DNA from: Paenibacillus daejeonensis DSM 15491
GTDB lineage: Bacteria > Bacillota > Bacilli > Paenibacillales > Paenibacillaceae
Direction of reading: 5' to 3'
Assembly: GCF_000378385.1 (NCBI RefSeq)
Contig: NZ_KB899679.1
Coordinates: forward strand, 17,616-81,615
Length of the DNA stretch: 64,000 nt
Made by a program: the position numbers and the translations under genes. The notes below the pieces were generated by a model that saw only the letters and a program-made list of their open reading frames with translations, was not told the DNA's origin and searched no databases. Below are positions 34,262 to 42,797 of the stretch, one piece after another; within the stretch, counting starts at the first letter, position 1, and every line of letters begins with the position of its first letter.

Positions 34262-34356
34262 CGCACGGGCATGGACAGTTTTTGTAGAACCTCCCCGTGC
34301 GCGCATCACGGATCTTGCCGTGGCGTCGCCCACCACGCAAGGGCTCGCGGCGACGC
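34262..34356 (+). other. GC-rich hairpin block upstream of spoIIE
   Basis: No gene is visible. The block holds CGCACGGG (34262-34269) pairing with CCCGTGCG (34294-34301), and GCGTCGCC (34323-34330) pairing with GGCGACGC (34349-34356). It is clearly more GC-rich than the surrounding intergenic DNA. Together with the yabR terminator and the spoIIE promoter it fills the 340-base yabR-spoIIE gap. Confidence 0.5.
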
Positions 34357-34384
34357 GTCACGTGCGCGGCAGGGCCATTGTTTT

Positions 34385-34450
34385 TGTCGGAAAAAACTTT
34401 GGTCATCGGGGCGGGTTCTGACAAACTTCATACGGACAAGCTCCTATAAT
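34385..34450 (+). promoter_or_regulatory. Spo0A-activated type promoter of spoIIE
   Basis: CTGACA (34418-34423) and TATAAT (34445-34450) are 21 bases apart, the unusual long spacing seen in the Spo0A-dependent sigma-A promoter of B. subtilis spoIIE. A 0A-box-like TGTCGGA (34385-34391, 6 of 7 to TGNCGAA) lies upstream, and a second weaker one (TGTCAGA) is on the other strand over the -35 region. Confidence 0.65.
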
Positions 34451-34486
34451 AAGAGGCACGACAAATTCGGAAATGGTGGTGCCTGA

Positions 34487-36991
34487 ATGATGGACAAGCA
34501 TAATCTGGTGATGTTTCCCGGAACAATGAAGCGGACAGGCCGTCTCAAATTGATGCTGGGGCGGGCAAAGGAATGGGCTGGCGGGAGACGCCTGCTGCAG
34601 CTGCTCGCGGCCAAGAAGTGGACCTTCCTCCTGATGGCTGTCGGCTTCCTGCTCGGGCGGGCGATGATTCTGGAGACGCTGACTCCCTTTGCGGTTGCTT
34701 ACTTCGCGGTCATTTACTTTATGCGCAGGGATATGTACCGGGCCGTTGCCGTATCGCTGGTCGCCGGCAGCTTCTTCGCCATCACCCCCGCCCCCGTCTG
34801 GATCGCGCTGGAGCTGGTTGTCTTCTTCCTCTTGGTCAAAGGGCTGGAAGCGTATGAGAAGGCGGAGCTATCCTATGCGCCCTTACTGGTGTTCGTCTCG
34901 ACATTGGTCGTGCGGCTCTTCCATGTTGTCATTGCGGAGACGCTGGGCTGGTATGAGCTCACCATGGTCGGTGTGGAGGCAGGCCTTGGCTTTGTCCTGA
35001 CACTGGTCTTCGTCCAGGCCATCCCGGTGTTCACCATGACCAAGAAAACCGCATCGCTTAAGCATGAGGAGATCATATGTCTCATGATTATGCTGGCCGC
35101 CATTATGACGGGGCTGGTCGGATGGTCCGTTAGCGGCATGTCTATTGAGCAAGTGATGTCACGGTATCTGCTGCTGCTGTTTGCTCTGGCTGGCGGTGCG
35201 CCGCTCGGGGCCTCGGTGGGCGTCGTGGTGGGTCTGATCCTCAGTCTGGCGAGTCTGCAATCGGTCGCCCAGATGAGTATTCTGGCTTTTGCGGGATTGC
35301 TGGCTGGTCTGTTGCGAGAAGGAGGCAAGGCGGCGGTGGCTTTTGGCATGCTGCTGGGCACCTCGATTCTCTCCATCTATATCGGGACGCAGGGCGATGT
35401 GATGGCCTCCACCTGGGCCTCCGTCACTGCGGCGATTCTCTTCATGCTTACGCCAAAAAGTATTACGCGAACGATCGCCCGCTATGTACCGGGTACGCAG
35501 GAGCACGCCAAGTCGCAGCATGAGTATGCCAAGCGTGTCCGGGAGGTCACGGCCCAGCGTGTTACACAGTTCTCTGATGTCTTCCGGCAGCTGGCGCGCA
35601 GCTTTGGCCAATTCGGTCCGCAGGCAGAGACGACGGAGAACAAGCGCGAGGAGAAGGTCGGACACTTCATGAATGCTGTAGCGGAGAAAACATGTGCGAG
35701 CTGCCATCGGCGGGGCATGTGCTGGGACAGCAAGTTCTATCAGACCTATAAGGTCATGACTGACATGATGCAGACGATTGAGGAAAATAGACGTCCCGGC
35801 AACAAGGATATCCCTCGTGAATGGTCGGTGCATTGTGTACGTCCGCAACAGGTGCTCACGGTCATGAACCAGCAGTATGAGCTGTATCAGCATGATCAGC
35901 ATTACAAGCAGCAGATTCAGGAGTCCCGCCAGCTGGTCGCAGAGCAGCTTTCCGGTGTCTCGCAGGTGATGGAGGATTTGGCCAAGGAAATCCGGCGCGA
36001 AGGGCAGGAGCTACATTTGCAGGAAGAGCAGATCCGCGAAGCGCTGGAAGGGCTAGGCTTGTCTATTCATAGTGTAGATATTATCAGTCTGGAGGAGGGC
36101 AATGTGGAGATTGAAATTGGACACACCTTCGGTAAAGGTTATGACGAGTGCCGCAAAATTATTGCCCCGCTGCTCAGCGATATTCTGGGCGAACACATCG
36201 CGGTGAAGGCGGAGATTCCATCGGAGCAGCCTGGCAAGCCGGTATCCGTCCTGTTCGGCTCGGCGAAGGAATTCGAGATCGAGACGGGCGTGGCAGGCGC
36301 AGCCAAGGGCGGCGACCTGCTCTCCGGTGACAGCTTCAGCACAGTCGAGCTGGGCAACGGCAAATTCGCCGTGGCGATTAGCGACGGGATGGGCAACGGC
36401 GAACGGGCGCGCATGGAGAGCAGCACGGCGCTAACGATTCTGCAGCAGCTGCTGCAGTCGGGTATGGATGAGAAGCTGGCCATCAAATCGGTCAATTCCG
36501 TACTGCTGCTGAGGTCATCGGATGAAGTGTTCGCGACGGTGGATGTAGCCTTAATAGATATGTATACAGCGAGGACCACTTTTATGAAAATTGGTTCGAC
36601 GCCAACCTTTATTAAACGTGGACAGGATGTAATCGTCGTCTCGGCTAACAACCTGCCGGTGGGCATTCTGCAGGATATTGAGGTCGATCTGATTCGTGTT
36701 CAGCTGCAGCCGGGCGATACGCTCATTATGATGACGGATGGCATCTATGATGCGCCGGGTCATGCGGTCAATAAGGAGATGTGGATGAAGCGAATCATCC
36801 AGGAGATCAAGGTGGAGGAGCCGCAGGAGATTGCCGACAGTCTGCTGGAGACCGTGGTCCGTTACCACGAAGGCGATATAATCGACGATATGACCGTTGT
36901 GGTGGCCCGCGTCGCCAAGCATCAGCCGGAGTGGGCAACCTTCCGCTGGCCCGGCGTCTCACGCATGGAGCGCCCACGTACAGTGAGCTAG
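34487..36991 (+). CDS. spoIIE: Stage II sporulation protein E, PP2C phosphatase
   Basis: 834 residues: N-terminal membrane region with about ten helices (about 40-330), a central FtsZ-interacting/regulatory part with conserved cysteines (CASCHRRGMCW), and a C-terminal PP2C domain (about 590-815) with metal-binding DGMGNGERA at 633-641. It dephosphorylates SpoIIAA-P at the polar septum and so frees sigma-F in the forespore. A second ATG follows at once; GGTGGTG is the ribosome site. The length is close to B. subtilis SpoIIE. The upstream promoter looks Spo0A-dependent. Confidence 0.97.
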   Translation: MMDKHNLVMFPGTMKRTGRLKLMLGRAKEWAGGRRLLQLLAAKKWTFLLMAVGFLLGRAMILETLTPFAVAYFAVIYFMRRDMYRAVAVSLVAGSFFAITPAPVWIALELVVFFLLVKGLEAYEKAELSYAPLLVFVSTLVVRLFHVVIAETLGWYELTMVGVEAGLGFVLTLVFVQAIPVFTMTKKTASLKHEEIICLMIMLAAIMTGLVGWSVSGMSIEQVMSRYLLLLFALAGGAPLGASVGVVVGLILSLASLQSVAQMSILAFAGLLAGLLREGGKAAVAFGMLLGTSILSIYIGTQGDVMASTWASVTAAILFMLTPKSITRTIARYVPGTQEHAKSQHEYAKRVREVTAQRVTQFSDVFRQLARSFGQFGPQAETTENKREEKVGHFMNAVAEKTCASCHRRGMCWDSKFYQTYKVMTDMMQTIEENRRPGNKDIPREWSVHCVRPQQVLTVMNQQYELYQHDQHYKQQIQESRQLVAEQLSGVSQVMEDLAKEIRREGQELHLQEEQIREALEGLGLSIHSVDIISLEEGNVEIEIGHTFGKGYDECRKIIAPLLSDILGEHIAVKAEIPSEQPGKPVSVLFGSAKEFEIETGVAGAAKGGDLLSGDSFSTVELGNGKFAVAISDGMGNGERARMESSTALTILQQLLQSGMDEKLAIKSVNSVLLLRSSDEVFATVDVALIDMYTARTTFMKIGSTPTFIKRGQDVIVVSANNLPVGILQDIEVDLIRVQLQPGDTLIMMTDGIYDAPGHAVNKEMWMKRIIQEIKVEEPQEIADSLLETVVRYHEGDIIDDMTVVVARVAKHQPEWATFRWPGVSRMERPRTVS

Positions 36992-37006
36992 GTGGGGGGT
37001 TATAAG

Positions 37007-37176
37007 AGGCTGAACTCAAAGGGAACCTACGGTCACGGATCGATCTTCCGATCGCTGTTGTCCCCAGATTTCTTGATTTGTTAACCGCTTTAGCGGTTGA
37101 AATCCGGGGACAAAGGCGAACGCTCCGCTTCTCCAGATTCGATTCCGTGCCTCTTCGGCCTTATTTAGGACAGCCT
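37007..37176 (+). repeat. Fold-back intergenic element, copy 2 of 3
   Basis: Same orientation as copy 1 and nearly the same sequence; it starts 16 bases after the spoIIE stop. Its ends pair as AGGCTG (37007-37012) with CAGCCT (37171-37176), differing in sequence from the ends of copy 1 while keeping the pairing. The inner stems (CACGGATCGA/TCGATTCCGTG, GTTGTCCCC/GGGGACAA, AACCGC/GCGGTT) are intact. Confidence 0.85.
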
Positions 37177-37253
37177 AATATAAAATGTGATGTAGAGAGA
37201 TGGGGGAAATGGCGATACGCTAATGGGCGATCGCAGCGGAAGAAAGACACGAG

Positions 37254-37348
37254 AACAGGTAGATGGGCCGGAAAGCAGTCTGCAGCGGCGAAGTACAAAG
37301 TGGTTTAAAACAGGCAGATGGGGTCTGGAAGGCAGTCTACAGCGGATG
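37254..37348 (+). repeat. Imperfect direct repeat, two units 55 bases apart
   Basis: AACAGGTAGATGGG.. (from 37254) and AACAGGCAGATGGG.. (from 37309) continue as GGAAAGCAGTCTGCAGCGG and GGAAGGCAGTCTACAGCGG. Each unit is about 38 bases. With the fold-back copy and the terminator it fills the 438-base spoIIE-cotH gap. Confidence 0.65.
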
Positions 37349-37362
37349 ATTCATCAGGATGT

Positions 37363-37404
37363 AAAAAGAGACGGTTTCCCTCACGCGGAAACCGTCTCTT
37401 TTGT
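37363..37404. terminator. Bidirectional terminator between spoIIE and the CotH-like gene
   Basis: A perfect 16-bp stem (37364-37379 with 37387-37402) has an A-run on one side and a T-run on the other, so it can stop both the plus-strand spoIIE transcript and the minus-strand CotH-like transcript. Confidence 0.92.
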
Positions 37405-37430
37405 GCTGCATGTCATCCATCAAGTAGCAT

Positions 37431-39470
37431 TCAGGCTGCGTCTTCCTCCATCTTACTGAGTACCAGGTGCTGTGTTGTCGGATTCCAGCTAACCGTGCGA
37501 CCGAGCGCTTCAGCGAGGAACCGGACTGGCACCATTGTGCGCCCATTGATGATAATCGGAGTTGCTTGCAGCGTGAAGGCCTGCCCCGCCACAGTCGCCG
37601 ACAGTTGGTCAATTGCGACAATCACCGCCGTGTCGTCAAATGTTGCGGTCGTTGTTCTCGAGGCGCTATCCCAGGCAAGACTGCCACCCAGGGCAGTAAC
37701 CACGGTCCGCAATGGGACGTAGAGCTGGCCCTCCCTGATTAATGGCTGCTGCTCTGCGAAGGACAGGCGCTGCCCATCCAGTGTCACTTGAATGCCGTCA
37801 CCGGCCGAACTGGAGGAGTCTCCTTCGGATCCAGATTCCTCGGTCGCTTCAACCGGTGCACCGGAGGATTCGCTGCCCTGCGGCAGGTCAATGACCTCCA
37901 GTCCGAGCTGTTCTTGCAGATTGGCCAGACGATTCAGCGCAAAGGTCACCAGCGAGCCTGCTGTCATCAGACCACCGCCACCCATGCCGCCCCCCGGCCA
38001 TCCATTGTCCTCGGCGCCGCCTTCACCTGGAGCCATCCCGTCCCATGGACGTTCACCAGGACGTGAGCCAGAGCCCTCCGCCGAACCGAAGCCTTGCGGG
38101 AGCCCGCCTTCCCAGCCTTCAGGGGGTGTCATCCCCTCAAAATCACCGGGAGGCGTCCAATTTTCCATGCCTTCGGGCGGCGTCATGCCGAGTCCACCGC
38201 CGAACATTCCCATTCCGCTCACTTGCTCATCTGGATCATAGACAAGGTTCGATTCGAACTGCTCCACCGTATAGAAGGCTGTAGGGTCCGCTGTCACGGA
38301 AGGCCGAATCAAGTCCGCCAGCTCCGCCACGCGATCTTCGATACCGGCGAGGTACGAGACCAGCTCACTCACATATGACAGGTACTTTGTTTTGTATTCC
38401 GGCACCTGCAGCAGGTTGTTGATCAACGGCACCCGCGCCATATCAATACCCAATACGGGCTCATCGACAGGTACAGTTACAGCTGTCACACTCGTCTGTG
38501 AAGTGCCGCCGCCTGCACGGCCGCCTCCCCCCATAAAGCCGTTAAAGGACATATTAAAGTCCCAGGGCACGACCGAGAAGAGGCCGTCGGCATCACTGTA
38601 CAGCATGAAGTTATGCCCCATCGAGCCGTTGTAGCTGTCGTAGTTGCCGAGCACCATGTTGGCTGCAATGTATTGCAGTGCGGAGTCTACATGTAACACG
38701 GATTCAATATCGCCCTGTTCTCCGTCCGGCATGGAATTCAACGTCTCGATGAATTGACGGAGCAGCGCCTTGTCCGGATCGGAGCCGAGGTCCTCGGTGA
38801 GCGTCTCGTACGCGCCATCCTCTTCATATAACAATGTCGTTCCCTGCTCTGCCTCGTACAGCACACCCTCCTTGTAATCTTCACCGTAATTGCGCAGCAA
38901 GTAACTATCATCGACCGACTCGACACCGGTGTAGAATCCGAATAGCTCACCGTTTATGTACAGGTTGGCAAAAACGGTTTGCGGCGCATCCATACCCAGC
39001 AGGCGGAGTGCTTCATAATGCAGGTATTCGCGCAGGTAAGAGGGGTCCGAATAGTTGTTGTTAAGCACCATTTTGTCCAAGCCTAGCAGAGTTTGCGACT
39101 TGTCGAACTTGTCGAATTTTAGCCGAAAGCTGTAGCGGTCTGAATCGTCCATGCTAGCCACTGCACGAAGGGTAGAATTGCCCTTGGTGGAGAAGCCGAC
39201 ATTGTCCAGCACATGACCGTCCACCTCGACGGTTACGGATTTGTAGTCCTTCTCCAGCGGACTGGCCAGGATGCTCTCCCAATCTTCATCCGCAATCGTT
39301 ACGTTCACATCGATGATGCGGTCGCCAGTGAATAACGTTTCATAGGCCTGCGGGACGCCAGCATCTGCAGCATAGGCTTGTGGAGCGATGCCGACCGTTC
39401 CCAGCGGTGTGACAGCCAGCACCACCGCGAGGGCGCCGGTTGCGAATGTCTTGGCCAAACTAGTCTTCAT
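37431..39470 (-). CDS. Secreted CotH-kinase family protein with C-terminal copper-amine-oxidase-N-like domain
   Basis: 679 residues. Signal peptide (about 1-34, ending AYAADAG). CotH domain from about 45 to 430: IIDVNVTIADEDWESILASPLEKDYKSVTVEVDGHVLDNVGFSTKGNSTLR, KMVLNNNYSDPSYLREYLHYEALRLLG and the metal-site region VVPWDFNMSFNGF. A Gly/Met/Pro/Glu-rich low-complexity stretch (about 395-500) and then a domain like the copper amine oxidase N-terminal repeat (about 560-672, PLIREGQLYVPLRTVVTALGG, RTMVPVRFLAEALGR). CotH proteins include spore-coat protein kinases; the C-terminal module suggests wall or surface attachment. GAGGAGGCG precedes the ATG. Opposite orientation to all neighbours, so probably an insertion into the conserved order. 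Confidence 0.88.
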   Translation of the reverse strand: MKTSLAKTFATGALAVVLAVTPLGTVGIAPQAYAADAGVPQAYETLFTGDRIIDVNVTIADEDWESILASPLEKDYKSVTVEVDGHVLDNVGFSTKGNSTLRAVASMDDSDRYSFRLKFDKFDKSQTLLGLDKMVLNNNYSDPSYLREYLHYEALRLLGMDAPQTVFANLYINGELFGFYTGVESVDDSYLLRNYGEDYKEGVLYEAEQGTTLLYEEDGAYETLTEDLGSDPDKALLRQFIETLNSMPDGEQGDIESVLHVDSALQYIAANMVLGNYDSYNGSMGHNFMLYSDADGLFSVVPWDFNMSFNGFMGGGGRAGGGTSQTSVTAVTVPVDEPVLGIDMARVPLINNLLQVPEYKTKYLSYVSELVSYLAGIEDRVAELADLIRPSVTADPTAFYTVEQFESNLVYDPDEQVSGMGMFGGGLGMTPPEGMENWTPPGDFEGMTPPEGWEGGLPQGFGSAEGSGSRPGERPWDGMAPGEGGAEDNGWPGGGMGGGGLMTAGSLVTFALNRLANLQEQLGLEVIDLPQGSESSGAPVEATEESGSEGDSSSSAGDGIQVTLDGQRLSFAEQQPLIREGQLYVPLRTVVTALGGSLAWDSASRTTTATFDDTAVIVAIDQLSATVAGQAFTLQATPIIINGRTMVPVRFLAEALGRTVSWNPTTQHLVLSKMEEDAA

Positions 39471-39654
39471 AATTGTTGTCGCCTCCTCGTGATTTGTTGT
39501 TCAACTCCATGGTAGGCAACGAACCTTAAACAAAACTTAACATCGTTGGCCATCGTTCCCTCCCGTCTCTCAAATGCGATTAAAGCCTTTCAAAAACGGG
39601 CATGCTGATAGATAGAGTTATATAAGGTGAATTCAAGCAATGGAGGCGGAAGCG

Positions 39655-40380
39655 ATGAGACAAATCCTGTTGATAACGGATGGCTGCTCCAATGTTGGGG
39701 TCAGTCCGGTCGTGGCAGCTGCGCATGCCCAATCCGAAGGGATTACGGTCAATGTGGTTGGCGTGCTGGACCAGGAGGAGGCAGTCGATTACGGAGCACC
39801 GGAGATACACGAGATCGCGCGTGCCGGTGGCGGATTAAGTCGGATGGTGGCGATGCGTGAGCTGGCGAGAACCGTGCAGATGATGACCCGCAAAACGGTG
39901 ATGCATACCATTCAGAGCGCGGTCCACAAAGAACTGCAGCAGGTGTTCGGCGCGACCTCCCTGGAGGAGCTCTCACCCGACAAGCGAGGTGAAGTCGTGC
40001 GTGTCATTGATGAACTCGGTGAAACATCGCCTCTGGAGGTGGCATTGCTCATTGACACCAGCGCGAGCATGAAACCAAAGATGAAAGCGGTGGAGGAAGC
40101 GATCCATGATCTCATGCTCAGCTTGCAAGCCAGGCAGGGCAAGAGCCGGATTAGCGTGTTCCGGTTCCCCGGCTCCCGCCACGGCGCGGAGTGCGCTCAG
40201 GTCCTGGAGTGGACCGACAGCGCAGCAGGTTTGCCCAGCCTGTTCGCCAAGATTACCATGCAGGGGACGACGCCGACAGGGCCTGCGCTTATGCATGTGA
40301 TTGATTTTTACCGCCAGGACAAGTATGGTAGAGACAATAGAGAGGAAACGGATGGGATGAGGAGTGGCAACGTCGGTTGA
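39655..40380 (+). CDS. yabS: VWA domain protein YabS
   Basis: About 241 residues. An N-terminal short segment looks like the end of a Rossmann-type fold (ILLITDGCSNVGVSPVVAAAHAQSEGITVNVVGVLD) and a von Willebrand A domain follows with MIDAS DTSAS at 134-138. ATG at 39655 follows GGAGGCGGAAGC. It overlaps yabT by 17 bases. In B. subtilis yabS-yabT is a sporulation-expressed pair; the metal-dependent adhesion fold suggests protein-protein contact, possibly with the kinase. Confidence 0.9.
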   Translation: MRQILLITDGCSNVGVSPVVAAAHAQSEGITVNVVGVLDQEEAVDYGAPEIHEIARAGGGLSRMVAMRELARTVQMMTRKTVMHTIQSAVHKELQQVFGATSLEELSPDKRGEVVRVIDELGETSPLEVALLIDTSASMKPKMKAVEEAIHDLMLSLQARQGKSRISVFRFPGSRHGAECAQVLEWTDSAAGLPSLFAKITMQGTTPTGPALMHVIDFYRQDKYGRDNREETDGMRSGNVG

Positions 40381-41284
40381 GCCGAGGCTGGCCCCGGGCA
40401 CGGTCATTGCAGGCAAATGGAATCAAAACCGCTATCGCATCGAACGGCTGCTGGGCGAAGGGGCCAACGGGCGGGTCTACTTGGTGGAACGGGAGCGGGT
40501 CTTGTACGCCTTTAAGGTAGGGGCGGATGCTGTTGATCTTCAATCCGAGGTGAATGTCCTGAAGTCTCTGGCACAGCGGCAGCGCGGCGAGGAGGCCTTC
40601 CTCGTCGATGTGGACGACTACAAGGGGACAGACGGCCGCGAGCACCCCTTCTATGTCATGCGCTACGTGCGCGGGTCCTCGCTCTCGGACTATCTGAACC
40701 GCGAGGGGGCGGACTGGTTTCCCCTTGTGGGCTTTCATTTGTTGAACAAGCTGGCCGGCTTGCACGGGTCCGGCTGGGTATTCGGCGATCTCAAGCTGGA
40801 GAATGTACTGGTGGGGGATTATGGGCGTGCCCAACTGGTGGACTACGGCGGAGTTAGTGAAATCGGCAAAAGCGTGCGGCAGTTTACCGAAATCTATGAC
40901 CGTGGCTATTGGTCGGCAGGGTCGCGATCGGCTGATCCACAATACGACCTGTTCTCGTATGCGGTGCTGTGTGTGCAGCTGTTTGAAGGCAAAAGGCTAG
41001 CCGAGCTGACGCGGACGCTGCTGCCGCAGAACCGGGTGCCGGAGGAATTAATGAAGCTGATCCAAGGGAATCCTGCTCTAAAGCCCTTTGCGGGTTGGCT
41101 CCGCAAGGCGCTCCAAGGCAGTCATACAGACAGTAGAGAGGCGGCCGCTGCCTGGCAGCGCCTCGCCCACCGGCCTGGAAAACGCCGCCGTACCCGTACG
41201 CCGCGGTGGATGCGACGGTTGCTGCTGGGATCAGCGTTGCTTTTTGCCGCATCGATGATTTGGCTGATTCGGACGGGCTTGTAA
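40364..41284 (+). CDS. yabT: Membrane-anchored serine/threonine protein kinase YabT
   Basis: 306 residues. Kinase domain about 22-265: P-loop GEGANGRVYL (31-40), catalytic Lys51, catalytic loop GDLKLEN (141-147), and metal-binding loop DYG at 160-162 where most kinases have DFG. A basic linker and one C-terminal membrane helix (about 283-303) anchor it. In B. subtilis YabT is a DNA-activated sporulation kinase that phosphorylates RecA. The GTG start overlaps yabS, and its ribosome site is close (ATGAGGA). Confidence 0.88.
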   Translation: MATSVEPRLAPGTVIAGKWNQNRYRIERLLGEGANGRVYLVERERVLYAFKVGADAVDLQSEVNVLKSLAQRQRGEEAFLVDVDDYKGTDGREHPFYVMRYVRGSSLSDYLNREGADWFPLVGFHLLNKLAGLHGSGWVFGDLKLENVLVGDYGRAQLVDYGGVSEIGKSVRQFTEIYDRGYWSAGSRSADPQYDLFSYAVLCVQLFEGKRLAELTRTLLPQNRVPEELMKLIQGNPALKPFAGWLRKALQGSHTDSREAAAAWQRLAHRPGKRRRTRTPRWMRRLLLGSALLFAASMIWLIRTGL

Positions 41285-41323
41285 TCGGGTATTAACTACG
41301 AAGTAGCAGTGGGGGATAGGCAG

Positions 41324-42739
41324 ATGAACCAATTACTCAATGAGATTTCAGCTACCGCCGCCCGGGAGGGGCTATGGCGCGCCGGCGAGCGCATTCTGGT
41401 TGCCGTATCTGGCGGCCCGGACTCGGTCGCCTTGCTGCATATTCTCTCTCAGTTGGCGGAGCGTGAGCGGTTCCTGCTGACGGCTGCCCACATCCATCAC
41501 GGCTTGCGACAGGCTTCGGATCAGGAGGCGGAGGCAGTTCAACAGCTCTGTCAATCGCTCTCGATAGCCTGCGAGTATGAACGCCTGGATGTACCTGCTC
41601 ACAAGCAACGCTCCGGCCTCAGCACACAGCTCGCCGCCCGCGAGCTCAGGTACCGCTTCCTGCATGAAACAGCGGAGCGAATCGGCGCCAGCCGGATCGC
41701 ATTGGGTCATCATGCCGACGATCAGGCGGAGACCGTACTGATGCGCGTGCTGCGGGGAACGGGTCTTAGTGGACTGGCGGGTATGAAAATGCGGCGCAGT
41801 GATCATGGCGTCGAGTTGATCCGGCCATTGCTGGCGATGCCCAAGTCCAAGCTCATCGAATATTGCGAAGTTCAGGGACTGATATACAGCGAGGACGCCA
41901 GCAACACAGACAGGCATTATCTGCGCAATGCGTTGCGTCTGGATGTGATGCCTCAGCTTCAGACTTATAATCCGGAGCTGCGAGAGGCGCTATGCCGGCT
42001 GGGAGAGATGGCATCGCAGGAAGATGATCTGCTCCAGAGCCAGACAGAGCAATGTTACAAGCGCCTCGTGCGTCCCGAGAAAGACGGTTTGTCCATGGAT
42101 AGGCAGGACTTGCTGGGTCTGCATGTCGCTTTACAAAGGAGATTGATTAAACTAATATTATACTATCTGTCCCCCGAACGGGATTCCACCTCTTATGAAC
42201 GAGTGGAAGCCATGCGAATGGCTGTAGCCGATGAATCACAGACGACCTGGCGCACGGATGCAGGCGATGGCATTCGCTTTGCGCGCGAATATGAACGGCT
42301 GCATTGGCTGCGCAGCAACTTACATATGGCAAGCGAAGTACCGAAGTACCAATACGAAGTGTCCGCGCACGCGCGCGAGCTCATCATTCGCGAGACGGAT
42401 CCGCCGATGGTGTTCTCGTTCCATTCTGCGGATGCGGGCAGCAGCAAGCCGGCGAACCGATACGAAGCGGTATTCGACGTGCAGGCGCTGCACTTTCCCC
42501 TGACGATCCGTAACAGGCGTCCGGGCGATCGTATGGCGGTCCTGGGACTAGAAGGGACCAAAAAAGTGCAAGATATGTTCGTTGATGACAAAATCCCGCC
42601 CTCTCAGCGCGGCACGCTGCCGATTGTCTGCGATGCGGACGGGAAGCTGCTATGGATTCCGGGAATTCGGCGATCCTCGCATGCCCTTGCCGGGCTCCCC
42701 GGAGGGGCTGAATTGCGCATCCGAGTGCAGTTCGCTTGA
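41324..42739 (+). CDS. tilS: tRNA(Ile)-lysidine synthase
   Basis: 471 residues; attaches lysine to C34 of the CAU-anticodon tRNA-Ile so that it reads AUA. PP-loop SGGPDS at 29-34, ATP-binding N-terminal domain, substrate-binding middle domain, and a C-terminal TilS domain (RRPGDRMAVLGLEGTKKVQDMFVDDKIPPSQRGTLPIVCDADGKLLWIPGIRRS). ATG at 41324 is set by GGGGGATAGGCAG. Essential gene, ahead of hpt as in Bacillus. Confidence 0.95.
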   Translation: MNQLLNEISATAAREGLWRAGERILVAVSGGPDSVALLHILSQLAERERFLLTAAHIHHGLRQASDQEAEAVQQLCQSLSIACEYERLDVPAHKQRSGLSTQLAARELRYRFLHETAERIGASRIALGHHADDQAETVLMRVLRGTGLSGLAGMKMRRSDHGVELIRPLLAMPKSKLIEYCEVQGLIYSEDASNTDRHYLRNALRLDVMPQLQTYNPELREALCRLGEMASQEDDLLQSQTEQCYKRLVRPEKDGLSMDRQDLLGLHVALQRRLIKLILYYLSPERDSTSYERVEAMRMAVADESQTTWRTDAGDGIRFAREYERLHWLRSNLHMASEVPKYQYEVSAHARELIIRETDPPMVFSFHSADAGSSKPANRYEAVFDVQALHFPLTIRNRRPGDRMAVLGLEGTKKVQDMFVDDKIPPSQRGTLPIVCDADGKLLWIPGIRRSSHALAGLPGGAELRIRVQFA

Positions 42740-42764
42740 TCGAGCATGGGAGCACTTATATAAT
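42736..42764 (+). promoter_or_regulatory. Sigma-A type promoter of hpt
   Basis: TTGATC (42736-42741), 17-base spacer, TATAAT (42759-42764); the -35 box overlaps the tilS stop. The -10 box lies inside an inverted repeat ACTTAT/ATAAGT. Confidence 0.6.
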
Positions 42765-42797
42765 CATAAGTATAGCTAACAAGTGGGAGGTCCCGTT

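Noticed and set aside
34223..34486. 87-codon plus-strand frame upstream of spoIIE
   Set aside because: Begins without a ribosome site and runs through the GC-rich hairpins and the spoIIE promoter.
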